Of a stretch of DNA of 15,119 nt, positions 1-7,546 are shown piece by piece. The stretch is from Oscillospiraceae bacterium. Its GTDB lineage: Bacteria > Bacillota > Clostridia > Oscillospirales > Ruminococcaceae. Made by a program: the position numbers and the translations under genes. The stretch spans positions 1-15,119 of the forward strand of contig JAEDMB010000035.1 in NCBI GenBank assembly GCA_016303235.1, written 5' to 3'. Position 1 is the first letter of the stretch. The number at the start of each line of letters is the position of its first letter. The notes beneath the pieces were generated by a model. The model did no database searches and had not been told where the DNA came from. It saw nothing but the letters and a program-made list of their open reading frames with translations.

Positions 1-6
1 TTTATA

Positions 7-783
7 ATGGACAAGTCATTAAGAAAGGCAATTATTGCCGGAAACTGGAAAATGAACAAGACAAGACCTGAGGCTAAGGAACTTCTCGAAGCTATCAAGC
101 CTCTTGTTGCTAATGCTGAAGGCAACGTTGAAGTTATCGCTTGTGTACCTTTTACAAACCTTGAAACAGCTGTAAATACAACAGCAGGTTCAAACGTAAA
201 AATCGGTGCTGAAAATGTTCATTTTGAAAAAAGCGGAGCATTTACAGGTGAAATTTCAGCAGATATGCTTACAGAACTCGGCGTTGAATACGTTGTTATC
301 GGTCACAGCGAAAGAAGACAGTATTTCGGCGAAACTGATGAAACTGTAAACAAGAGACTTCTTGCTGCTTTGCAGGCAGGCTTAAAGCCTATTCTCTGCG
401 TTGGCGAAACTCTTGACCAGAGAGAAAAGGGAATCACAGAAGAAGTTATTGCAATGCAGACAAAAATCGCTCTTATGGGTACTTGCGAAAAGTGCATAAA
501 GAACGTTGTTATCGCTTATGAACCTGTATGGGCAATCGGTACAGGAAAGACTGCTACTGCTGAACAGGCTGAAGAAGTTTGTGCATTTATCCGCAAGACT
601 GTTGAAAATCTCTTTAACAAGGAAATTGCTGACGGTATGACAATTCAGTACGGCGGTTCTATGAATGCTAAGAACTGTGCTGAACTTCTTTCAAAACCGA
701 ACGTTGACGGCGGACTTATTGGCGGAGCTTCACTCAAGGCTGAAGATTTCAACACTATCGTTCAGGCTGCTGTTAACGGCTGA
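7..783 (+). CDS. tpiA: Triosephosphate isomerase
   Basis: Interconverts dihydroxyacetone phosphate and glyceraldehyde 3-phosphate in cytoplasmic glycolysis. The 258-residue product is full length for the family (about 250). Visible motifs are GNWKMN at residues 12-17 (Asn13 and Lys15 at the active site), the catalytic His100 in GHSERR, the catalytic Glu172 in AYEPVW, the mobile phosphate-gripping loop 6 at about 173-182 (PVWAIGTGKT), YGGS at 215-218 and the C-terminal phosphate-binding GGLIGGASL at 235-243. All expected catalytic residues are present. Only six bases precede the ATG in this window, so its ribosome site cannot be judged. The start is supported by the short distance to the GNWKMN strand. 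gpmI follows after 27 bases in the same direction, so the two are probably co-transcribed, as is common for glycolytic genes in Firmicutes. Upstream glycolytic genes may lie outside the window. Confidence 0.97.
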   Translation: MDKSLRKAIIAGNWKMNKTRPEAKELLEAIKPLVANAEGNVEVIACVPFTNLETAVNTTAGSNVKIGAENVHFEKSGAFTGEISADMLTELGVEYVVIGHSERRQYFGETDETVNKRLLAALQAGLKPILCVGETLDQREKGITEEVIAMQTKIALMGTCEKCIKNVVIAYEPVWAIGTGKTATAEQAEEVCAFIRKTVENLFNKEIADGMTIQYGGSMNAKNCAELLSKPNVDGGLIGGASLKAEDFNTIVQAAVNG

Positions 784-810
784 TAAGCTTATTTGAAAGG
801 ATTTTATAAA

Positions 811-2325
811 ATGTCAAAAAAACCTGTTGCACTTATTATAATGGACGGTTTCGGCTATAATCCGGAGGATTACGGCAACGCAATCAAGTCCGCAAATACA
901 CCTAATATTGATAAATATATGAAAGGTGCAAATACTATTATCGGGGCAAGCGGTCTTGACGTAGGACTTCCTGACGGTCAGATGGGCAACTCCGAAGTAG
1001 GTCACACAAATATCGGTGCAGGACGCATAGTTTATCAGATGCTTGTAAAGATTTCAAAATCCATAAAGGACGGAGATTTCTTTAAAAATCAGGTACTTGT
1101 TGACGCTATGAATAACTGCAAGGAAAAAGATTCAGCTCTTCACCTTATGGGACTTCTTTCACCGGGAGGCGTTCACAGCCATATGGAACACCTTTACGGA
1201 CTTCTCGAAATGGCTAAGAAGAACGGTATTGAAAAAGTATATGTTCACGCATTTTTAGACGGCAGAGACGTACCGCCCTCATCAGCTTCCGAATATATGG
1301 AAGAGGCTGTTGCTGAAATCAATAAAATCGGCGTAGGTTCAGTAGCAACCATTTCAGGACGTTTCTATGCTATGGACAGAGACAATGCGTGGGACAGAGT
1401 AGAAAAGGCATATAATGCTCTTGTAATGGGCGAGGGAGTTCAGGAAACTGACCCTGTTCAGGCTATTAAAAATTCATACGCTAACGGCGTAACAGATGAA
1501 TTTATGCTCCCGACAGTTGTCGATAAAAACGGTATGATTAAGGAAAATGACAGTGTAATCTTCTTCAATTTCCGTCCCGACCGTGCAAGACAGCTTACAA
1601 GAACATTCGTAGACCCCGATTTCAAGGGATTTGAACGTAAAAAAGGATATTTCCCTGTAAAATTCGTATGTATGGCACAGTATGACGCATCAATGCCGAA
1701 TGTTTCAGTAGCATTCCCTCCCGAACAGCTTACAATGACTCTCGGCGAATATCTTTCAAAAATCGGAAAGACACAGCTCCGAATCGCTGAAACTCAGAAA
1801 TATGCTCACGTTACATTCTTCTTCAACGGCGGTGAGGAAAAGCAGTTTGAGGGCGAGGACAGAATACTTATCAAGTCACCTGATGTTGAAACTTTCGATA
1901 TGAAGCCCGAAATGAGTGCTTTTGAAGTTACTGATGCCGTTGTAGATGCCATAAATTCAGATAAATATGATGTAATTATTCTTAATTACGCTAACTGCGA
2001 TATGGTAGGTCATACAGGAGTATTTGAGGCAGCTAAAACCGCCGTTGAGGCAGTAGATACATGCGTCGGCAGAATGGTTGATACTATTCTTGCAAAAGGC
2101 GGTGTAGCTCTTATTACTGCTGACCACGGAAATGCTGACAAGATGTATGAACCTGACGGAAGTGCATTTACTGCACACACAACAAATCCTGTACCTTTTA
2201 TAGTTGTGGGACAGGATTGCGAACTCCGTGAAGGCGGAGTGCTTGCAGATATTGCACCTACAATTCTTCAGATTATGGGAGTTCCACAGCCGGCTGAAAT
2301 GACAGGCAAATCTCTTATAAAGTAA
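811..2325 (+). CDS. gpmI: 2,3-bisphosphoglycerate-independent phosphoglycerate mutase
   Basis: Interconverts 3- and 2-phosphoglycerate using two metal ions (normally manganese) and a phosphoserine intermediate. The 504-residue length matches the cofactor-independent family. Alkaline-phosphatase-fold motifs are visible: MDGFG with metal ligand Asp12, the nucleophile Ser61 in MGNSEVGH, SPGGVHSH, HAFLDGRD, SGRFYAMDRD, FFNFRPDRAR, NCDMVGHTG, the metal-binding TADHGNAD and a final TAHTTNPVPF. A longer frame opens at a TTG at 793. The ATG at 811 is preferred because AAAGGA at 796-801 sits nine bases upstream of it and because family members start close to the KKPVALIIMDG strand. It is 27 bases downstream of tpiA and probably in the same transcript. 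A rubrerythrin gene follows after 46 bases. Confidence 0.97.
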   Translation: MSKKPVALIIMDGFGYNPEDYGNAIKSANTPNIDKYMKGANTIIGASGLDVGLPDGQMGNSEVGHTNIGAGRIVYQMLVKISKSIKDGDFFKNQVLVDAMNNCKEKDSALHLMGLLSPGGVHSHMEHLYGLLEMAKKNGIEKVYVHAFLDGRDVPPSSASEYMEEAVAEINKIGVGSVATISGRFYAMDRDNAWDRVEKAYNALVMGEGVQETDPVQAIKNSYANGVTDEFMLPTVVDKNGMIKENDSVIFFNFRPDRARQLTRTFVDPDFKGFERKKGYFPVKFVCMAQYDASMPNVSVAFPPEQLTMTLGEYLSKIGKTQLRIAETQKYAHVTFFFNGGEEKQFEGEDRILIKSPDVETFDMKPEMSAFEVTDAVVDAINSDKYDVIILNYANCDMVGHTGVFEAAKTAVEAVDTCVGRMVDTILAKGGVALITADHGNADKMYEPDGSAFTAHTTNPVPFIVVGQDCELREGGVLADIAPTILQIMGVPQPAEMTGKSLIK

Positions 2326-2371
2326 GCCTGCTGTGTGAATAGATTAAAATTATTTTTTGGAGGTAATTAAT

Positions 2372-2920
2372 ATGAAGAAATTCGTTTGCAGTGTATGCGG
2401 TTACGTATACGAAGGCGAAACAGCTCCGGAAGTATGTCCTGTATGCAAAGCTCCGGCAGAAAAGTTTACAGAACAGAAATCCGATGAACTCTCATGGGCA
2501 GCAGAACACGTTGTAGGAGTAGCTAAGGGAGTAAGCGAGGATATCCTCAAAGACCTCAGAGCTAATTTCGAGGGCGAATGTTCAGAAGTCGGAATGTATC
2601 TTGCTATGGCAAGAGTAGCTCACAGAGAGGGCTATCCGGAAATCGGTCTCTACTGGGAAAAGGCTGCTTATGAAGAAGCTGAACATGCTGCAAAGTTTGC
2701 TGAACTCCTCGGCGAAGTAGTTACTGACAGCACAAAGAAAAATCTTGAAATGAGAGTTGCAGCCGAAAACGGTGCAACAGCAGGCAAGTTTGACCTTGCA
2801 AAACGTGCAAAGGCTCAGAATCTCGATGCTATTCACGATACTGTTCACGAAATGGCAAGAGATGAAGCAAGACACGGCAAGGCATTTGCAGGACTTCTCA
2901 AGAGATATTTCGGCGAATAA
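2372..2920 (+). CDS. Reverse-order rubrerythrin (rubredoxin domain first)
   Basis: A probable NAD(P)H-linked peroxidase of oxidative stress defence in anaerobes. The 182-residue product opens with a rubredoxin-type iron site: Cys6-x-x-Cys9 (CSVCG) and Cys22-x-x-Cys25 (CPVCK). A four-helix ferritin-like diiron domain covers about residues 45-180, with E-x-x-H at 102-105 (EEAEH), a second at 165-168 (DEARH) and further glutamates near 67-72, 132 and 160 as likely iron ligands. Classical rubrerythrin has the rubredoxin domain at the C-terminus. The order here matches the 'reverse rubrerythrins' described in Clostridium acetobutylicum. The start is set by GGAGG at 2359-2363, eight bases before ATG 2372; a TTG-initiated extension at 2357 would overlap this site. 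No clear promoter is seen in the 46-base gap after gpmI, so it may ride on the glycolytic transcript. A strong terminator follows. Confidence 0.93.
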   Translation: MKKFVCSVCGYVYEGETAPEVCPVCKAPAEKFTEQKSDELSWAAEHVVGVAKGVSEDILKDLRANFEGECSEVGMYLAMARVAHREGYPEIGLYWEKAAYEEAEHAAKFAELLGEVVTDSTKKNLEMRVAAENGATAGKFDLAKRAKAQNLDAIHDTVHEMARDEARHGKAFAGLLKRYFGE

Positions 2921-2937
2921 TTAAAAAACAAATATTT

Positions 2938-2978
2938 ACGGCACGGGGTATAATTTAAACCTCGTGCCGTATTTTTTT
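2938..2978. terminator. Bidirectional Rho-independent terminator between rubrerythrin and galT
   Basis: An 11-bp stem (left arm 2938-2948 beginning ACGGCACG, right arm 2960-2970 ending GTGCCGT, one G-T wobble) encloses an 11-base A/T loop. Seven T follow at 2972-2978 on the plus strand, ending the tpiA-gpmI-rubrerythrin transcript. On the minus strand the A-rich stretch at about 2921-2937 becomes a T-rich tail, so the same hairpin should end the galK-galT transcript. The galT stop codon (2977-2979) overlaps the last bases of the T-run. Confidence 0.92.
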
Positions 2979-4461
2979 ATAGCATTTCAATGAATTTTTC
3001 AAACGCTTTTTTTCCGGAATCCGTTCTTTTGAATACTCCCGAATCGCACAGAACCTGTTCAAAAACCTTTCCGACTTCAAGCTTAAGGATTGAATCAGCA
3101 TTATCGGAATTAAATTCGGGGTGATTTCCGAGAATTTTTTCTGCCCATTCCGCATGTGATGAAATTTTCGGATTCCCGTAAATATCCGAACCCGAAAGCA
3201 TTGAATTTTTAAGAATATCAAGTTCTTCGGCAAGGCGTGACGGCAGGACAGCAAGTCCCATTACTTCAATAAGACCGATATTTTCCTTTTTGATGTGGTG
3301 AAGTGACGGATTGGGGTGGAAAATACCCAGAGGACGTTCTTCAGATGTGAGATTGTTGCGGAGGACTAAATCACATTCAAAATTTCCGCCACGTATTCTC
3401 GCAACAGGTGTGACAGTGTTGTGAGGTATGCCGTCAGTTCCGGCAAAAATTCCGGAATTTTCATCGGAATATTTTTTCCATATGTCAAGGATATATGTAC
3501 AGGCATCTGAAAGCTGTTTTCTGTCGGCGGAGGCAAGGCGGATTACTGACATTGGCCATCTGAGTATTCCGGCAGTGACCTGAGGAAATTTTTTCATTTT
3601 GAAATATTTTTCAACGTGAGCTTTTTCCATAGGAAACTGATATTTTCCGCCCTGAAAATGTTCGTGAGAGAGAATAGAACCCCCGACAATCGGCAAATCA
3701 GCGTTTGAACCGATTGTGTAATGCGGGAACTGTTCCGCAAAATCGAAAAGCTTTTCAAAAACTGTTTTGTCAATTATCATCGGGACGTGCTTGCTGTTGA
3801 ATAATATGCAGTGTTCGTTATAGTAGCCGTAAGGTGAATACTGGAGATACCATTTTTCGCCCTGTATATTGATATTCACAGGGCGGAGATTCTGTCTTGC
3901 GGGGTGATTGAGATTTCCGGCAAATCCCATATTTTCGGCACACAGCTGGCATTTCGGATAATCTGATGATTTCTGATTTTTAGCATTTGCAATATCTCTG
4001 GGGTCTTTTTCGGGTTTTGAACGGTTAATTGTGATGTCGAGTGTACCGTATTCGGAACTGTAAGTCCATTTCAAATCCCTTGCAATTCTTTCGGCACGTA
4101 CATAATTAAGATTTTTGCTGAAATTATAATACCAATTTGTTGCATTTTCGGGAGATTCTGCATATTTACGCTGAAATTCCGCATTTACTTCACGGGGCAT
4201 AGGAGTAAATACGCCCATAATTCTTGTATCGAACAAATCACGCTGTACGGAGGTATTTTCGATTATATTCTTTTCGCAGGCATAATCAGTAATTATATTC
4301 AGAAGTTTTTCAACAGTTCCCGAGAGAGGTTCTTTCTGATACCATTCAGTTAATTTAAGAATATCCATAAGCTGATTTCTGACAACAAGAATATCATCTT
4401 CCGCAATAAGTCCGCAGTTTAATGAATGTTTTATTAAACCCTCAACAGCCTTGTAAATCAT
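2977..4461 (-). CDS. galT: UDP-glucose--hexose-1-phosphate uridylyltransferase, Firmicute type
   Basis: Transfers UMP from UDP-glucose to galactose 1-phosphate in the Leloir pathway, via a uridylylated histidine. At 494 residues it belongs to the long Gram-positive GalT class (about 490-500), not the shorter E. coli type (about 350). Recognisable parts are a CQLC pair at 171-174, an NHPARQNLRPV segment at 185-195, the YYNEHCILF strand at 213-221 and the active-site GGSILSHEHFQGG at 260-272, with His266 and His268 in the H-x-H pair. The ATG at 4461 lies 16 bases after the galK stop. Its ribosome site is weak (GAAAGTGAG on the minus strand), so translational coupling to galK is likely. The stop codon falls in the T-run of the terminator shared with the rubrerythrin gene. 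No galE or permease is adjacent. Confidence 0.94.
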   Translation of the reverse strand: MIYKAVEGLIKHSLNCGLIAEDDILVVRNQLMDILKLTEWYQKEPLSGTVEKLLNIITDYACEKNIIENTSVQRDLFDTRIMGVFTPMPREVNAEFQRKYAESPENATNWYYNFSKNLNYVRAERIARDLKWTYSSEYGTLDITINRSKPEKDPRDIANAKNQKSSDYPKCQLCAENMGFAGNLNHPARQNLRPVNINIQGEKWYLQYSPYGYYNEHCILFNSKHVPMIIDKTVFEKLFDFAEQFPHYTIGSNADLPIVGGSILSHEHFQGGKYQFPMEKAHVEKYFKMKKFPQVTAGILRWPMSVIRLASADRKQLSDACTYILDIWKKYSDENSGIFAGTDGIPHNTVTPVARIRGGNFECDLVLRNNLTSEERPLGIFHPNPSLHHIKKENIGLIEVMGLAVLPSRLAEELDILKNSMLSGSDIYGNPKISSHAEWAEKILGNHPEFNSDNADSILKLEVGKVFEQVLCDSGVFKRTDSGKKAFEKFIEML

Positions 4462-4477
4462 TAAAAATCACTCACTT

Positions 4478-5752
4478 TCATATAATTTCAATACCGCCGT
4501 AAGGTCTTACGGTCAGTATATAGCACGAATTTTCGCCGAAAATGCGGTTCATTCCGGACTGATAGATTTCTGAAAGCTCCGAGGGTACAAATGCCTGAAC
4601 AGTACCGGCAAAGCCTCCGCCGTGGACACGCACAGCACCCTTTCCGTCAAGAATTTTTTTTGCGGTCATAATTGCCAGCGGAATAGCCTGTTCAGTGGGT
4701 TTACGGCAGGAATAGAGATTCTGAAGTAATTCAATTGATGATTCACCCGATTCGTTTACAAGCTTAAGAAAGTCATCAAATCTGTTTTCGGAAAGTGCAT
4801 TTCTTTCTTCTTCAGCCCTTTTGCTGTCGGCGAAAAAGTGAACGGCACGGAGTACAGCACGGTCAGAAGTTTTCTTTCTTATATCGGGAATATTTTCCCA
4901 GAACTGTTTTTCATCGACTTCACGCAGAACCTTTTTCCCGAAATATTCCGCAACGCTTTCCATTTCATTGCGGACAGCTACATAATCATCGGTCAGGTCG
5001 GAATGATTTCCCATTGTATCAGTAATTATAAGCTCGTAGCCGGTTTCTGAGAGGTCAAAATTGATTTTTTCGATTTTCGGGTTTTCGGTATTTTCAAAAT
5101 CAAGGAAAACGAATCCGCCTGCTGAACATACAAGCTGGTCCATTAAACCGCTTTTCTTGCCGAAATAAACATTTTCCGCATACTGTCCGATTTTTGCGAT
5201 TTCAACCGCATTTAATTTACTGTTATTATAAAAGCAGTTCAGAGCGGTTGCGATGAGAGTTTCAAAACAGGCAGATGAAGAAATTCCGCTTCCGCCGATA
5301 ACGTCTGAAGTCGTGTACATATCAAATCCGCCGATTTTTATGCCTTTCTGAATGAATCTTGCACAGATTCCCCTTACGATTTCGGAGGAGCTGTTTTTAT
5401 TTTCACGGATTTCAAGGTCATCAAGCGAAACTGAAAATTCCTTGTAGCCCTCTGATTTTATTCTGATAATATTTTCATTGTTAAACGATGCAACAGCAAC
5501 AGCATCGAGGTCAACCGCTCCTGCAATAACACAGCCGTGCTGATGGTCGGTGTGATTTCCGGTTATTTCGGTTCTTCCGGAGGCTGAATAAACGTGAATA
5601 TCCTTACATTCGGGATAAAGCTCCGAAAACTTTTCAACAGCCTTTATATATCGTTTTTTCTGATTTTCAATATTATCCGGCTTGTAGATTTTTCCGAATA
5701 ATCCGTCAAGAGAGCCGTCAGAAATTCTTTTTAAATATTCATTAATTTTCAT
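4478..5752 (-). CDS. galK: Galactokinase (GHMP kinase)
   Basis: Phosphorylates galactose at C1 with ATP, the first committed Leloir step. It is 424 residues, somewhat longer than E. coli GalK (382). GHMP-kinase motifs are visible: the galactokinase signature at 59-73 (GRTEITGNHTDHQHG), the glycine/serine ATP loop at about 152-161 (IGGSGISSSA), the catalytic-base motif GLMDQ at 202-206 with Asp205, and the C-terminal GHMP motif at about 377-383 (HGGGFAG). The signature has Asn66 where typical galactokinases have a sugar-contacting Glu (GEHTD); see findings. The ATG at 5752 is preceded by AAAGGA six bases upstream on the minus strand. It is the first gene of a galK-galT operon and is divergent from the cyclase gene. 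Galactokinase is the best call, but activity on a related sugar cannot be excluded. Confidence 0.9.
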   Translation of the reverse strand: MKINEYLKRISDGSLDGLFGKIYKPDNIENQKKRYIKAVEKFSELYPECKDIHVYSASGRTEITGNHTDHQHGCVIAGAVDLDAVAVASFNNENIIRIKSEGYKEFSVSLDDLEIRENKNSSSEIVRGICARFIQKGIKIGGFDMYTTSDVIGGSGISSSACFETLIATALNCFYNNSKLNAVEIAKIGQYAENVYFGKKSGLMDQLVCSAGGFVFLDFENTENPKIEKINFDLSETGYELIITDTMGNHSDLTDDYVAVRNEMESVAEYFGKKVLREVDEKQFWENIPDIRKKTSDRAVLRAVHFFADSKRAEEERNALSENRFDDFLKLVNESGESSIELLQNLYSCRKPTEQAIPLAIMTAKKILDGKGAVRVHGGGFAGTVQAFVPSELSEIYQSGMNRIFGENSCYILTVRPYGGIEII

Positions 5753-5836
5753 AGCTGTTCCTTTCTGCTGTAATTCAGCGGATATTTAAATAATAAAATT
5801 ATATTTGATTTTTGTCTGTATTCTGATGTTTTTCTG

Positions 5837-5847
5837 ATTATATTATA
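5837..5847 (-). promoter_or_regulatory. Probable extended -10 promoter of galK-galT
   Basis: On the minus strand the sequence reads TGATATAAT (TATAAT at 5842-5847 preceded by TG-n), with a second overlapping TATAAT at 5837-5842. It is about 85-90 bases upstream of the galK ATG. The hexamer 17 bases further upstream (ATGGTA) is a poor -35, so this would rely on the extended -10 element or on an activator. Position and match are suggestive only. Confidence 0.5.
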
Positions 5848-5871
5848 TCACGCATTTTTTTAAATACCATA

Positions 5872-5921
5872 CACAAAATAATCGGATTTATGCACAAAAT
5901 GATACTGAATTTAAAAATCCG
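5872..5921. repeat. Short repeats in the galK/cyclase divergent intergenic region
   Basis: The 300-base region between the galK and cyclase start codons holds CACAAAAT at 5872-5879 and again at 5893-5900 (21-base spacing, two helical turns). It also holds an inverted pair CGGATTT at 5883-5889 and AAATCCG at 5915-5921. They lie upstream of the putative galK promoter and also upstream of the cyclase promoter, where operators would be expected. No known regulator site was recognised. Confidence 0.3.
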
Positions 5922-5963
5922 CATAGAATTTTTTAACCAAATGCAAGTTTTACGGCTAATCGG

Positions 5964-5992
5964 TTGACATAATTAAACAAAACTGATATAAT
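5964..5992 (+). promoter_or_regulatory. Consensus sigma-A promoter of the cyclase operon
   Basis: TTGACA at 5964-5969 and TATAAT at 5987-5992 are separated by exactly 17 bases. TG at 5984-5985 gives an extended -10 (TGATATAAT). Both hexamers match consensus perfectly. Transcription should start near 5999, leaving a leader of about 54 bases before ATG 6053. Confidence 0.88.
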
Positions 5993-6052
5993 TAATGTTA
6001 AGGAAATTGTCTTTATAAAATAAAAAACACTATGAAAGGAGCTGATACTTTA

Positions 6053-7546
6053 ATGTCAGTGCGAAAAAATATCAATGACAATAACAGGCGTATAAAAAAA
6101 TTAAAGCTTTCTATGATTCTGGGCTATACAGTTATTATAATTCTGATAACTTCATTTATTTCTGCAATGACAATACGCAAAACTGATACTGTTCTTAAAT
6201 CAAAAGTAAGTGAAATGACATCTGCACTGAATGTACAGATGAAAATGAATATTAACAGTTATCTTTCAAAAATGGAAACAACGGGAACTTTGATTTTTGC
6301 CTCCGAAGAAGTCTATACTTATGATGCAACCGATGAAAATATTGATAAATATGAAATGCTTAATACTGAAAAAATTATTTCCGATACTCTTTTCAATCTC
6401 TGCATAATGGAAAATTTCGTCGACTTCGGAATAGTATACAGCAACAATCATATAGTGGGAAAGATTTCAAACGGCACAACGGAGCTTTTCGGCGATAATC
6501 TTTATAAAGACCTTTCTTCCGCCATAAACCGCCAGCGTACTCATGACGGCTGGGCAACGGGATATAAAAATAATTACAAGCGTATTTATTATATAAAACG
6601 TGTAAATGAAAATGCAATTCTTGTAACTTCTTTTTATACAACCGAGCTTGAAGATGTATTTGAACACCCTGACGGAATGGGTGATATAACTATCCGTCTT
6701 GCTGAAGAAAACAATGTTATTATATATTCATCTGAAGAAGATGAAACCGGAAAAATGCTCCCCGATGTTATTTCCGACCGTATTTCCGGTAATTTATCCG
6801 GTACGCTGATAGATGACGAATACCTTGTGACAGTCAGCAAGTGCGGGGACAACTGGAAAGTTATAAGTTCAGTTCCGACGGAAATTATTCTGAAAGAAAA
6901 AAATGAAGTACAGCTTTATATTATAATCATCGGTATAATTACTGTAATTATTGCCGTTTCACTGACTGTCCTGCTTTCGTTTAAAATTTCAGACCCTGTC
7001 AACAATATGGTAAATGTGCTTGACGAAAAAGCCCATATTGATTTGCTTACTGGTATTCTGAACAAGCGTTCATTTGAGGAATATACTGAAAATGCAATAA
7101 AATCCGCCGGTGAATCTGATAGATATGCACTCATTCTGCTTGATGTTGATAATTTCAAGGGAGTAAATGATACTTTAGGTCACGAATACGGCGACAAGGT
7201 TCTTGCAAATATCGGAAATATTCTCCGTTCGGTATTCCGCAGAGAGGATTTCCTCGGACGTATAGGCGGTGATGAATTCTGTGTATTTCTTAATCTGACA
7301 TCAGTTTCAGAAGATGAATATATAAAATTTGCCAAAAAAAAATGCGAACAGCTCTGTTCGTCATTTCATAATAACTATACCGGAGATGACGGCACATATA
7401 AAATATCTGCAAGTGTCGGAATAGCTTTCTATAAGATTCACGCTGATACATTCAGCGAGCTTTATAAATGTGCTGACAAGGCTCTTTATAATTCAAAGCG
7501 GAACGGCAAGGATACATATACAATATATACGGAGGTGCTTAAATAA
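6053..7546 (+). CDS. Membrane diguanylate cyclase with extracytoplasmic sensor region
   Basis: Predicted to make c-di-GMP from two GTP in response to a signal outside the membrane. The 497-residue product has a basic N-terminus, a first membrane segment at about 20-40, an outside region at 41-285 that resembles a double-Cache fold (not proven), a second membrane segment at about 287-310, a short linker and a C-terminal GGDEF domain from about 328. The catalytic motif is intact (GGDEF at 405-409). An inhibitory-site R-x-x-D (Arg396 to Asp399) sits the usual five residues before it, so product inhibition is expected. No EAL or HD-GYP domain is present. ATG 6053 is chosen over the in-frame ATG at 6032 because AAAGGAG at 6035-6041 lies eleven bases before it. 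Its TAA shares a base with the ATG of the next gene, a solute-binding lipoprotein that may be its sensing partner. Confidence 0.9.
   Translation: MSVRKNINDNNRRIKKLKLSMILGYTVIIILITSFISAMTIRKTDTVLKSKVSEMTSALNVQMKMNINSYLSKMETTGTLIFASEEVYTYDATDENIDKYEMLNTEKIISDTLFNLCIMENFVDFGIVYSNNHIVGKISNGTTELFGDNLYKDLSSAINRQRTHDGWATGYKNNYKRIYYIKRVNENAILVTSFYTTELEDVFEHPDGMGDITIRLAEENNVIIYSSEEDETGKMLPDVISDRISGNLSGTLIDDEYLVTVSKCGDNWKVISSVPTEIILKEKNEVQLYIIIIGIITVIIAVSLTVLLSFKISDPVNNMVNVLDEKAHIDLLTGILNKRSFEEYTENAIKSAGESDRYALILLDVDNFKGVNDTLGHEYGDKVLANIGNILRSVFRREDFLGRIGGDEFCVFLNLTSVSEDEYIKFAKKKCEQLCSSFHNNYTGDDGTYKISASVGIAFYKIHADTFSELYKCADKALYNSKRNGKDTYTIYTEVLK

Noticed and set aside
793..810. N-terminal extension of gpmI from a TTG start
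   Set aside because: It would cover its own ribosome site. ATG 811 has AAAGGA at the right distance and matches the usual family start.
2357..2371. TTG-initiated extension of the rubrerythrin gene
   Set aside because: The GGAGG at 2359-2363 is the ribosome site for ATG 2372. The extension is just translation through it.
4795..5050. Plus-strand open frames of about 70-76 codons
   Set aside because: They lie antisense inside galK, have no recognisable domains or ribosome sites, and are explained as shadows of the real reading frame.
6032..6052. Upstream ATG for the cyclase gene
   Set aside because: AAAGGAG lies inside this extension and points to ATG 6053; nothing resembling a ribosome site precedes 6032.
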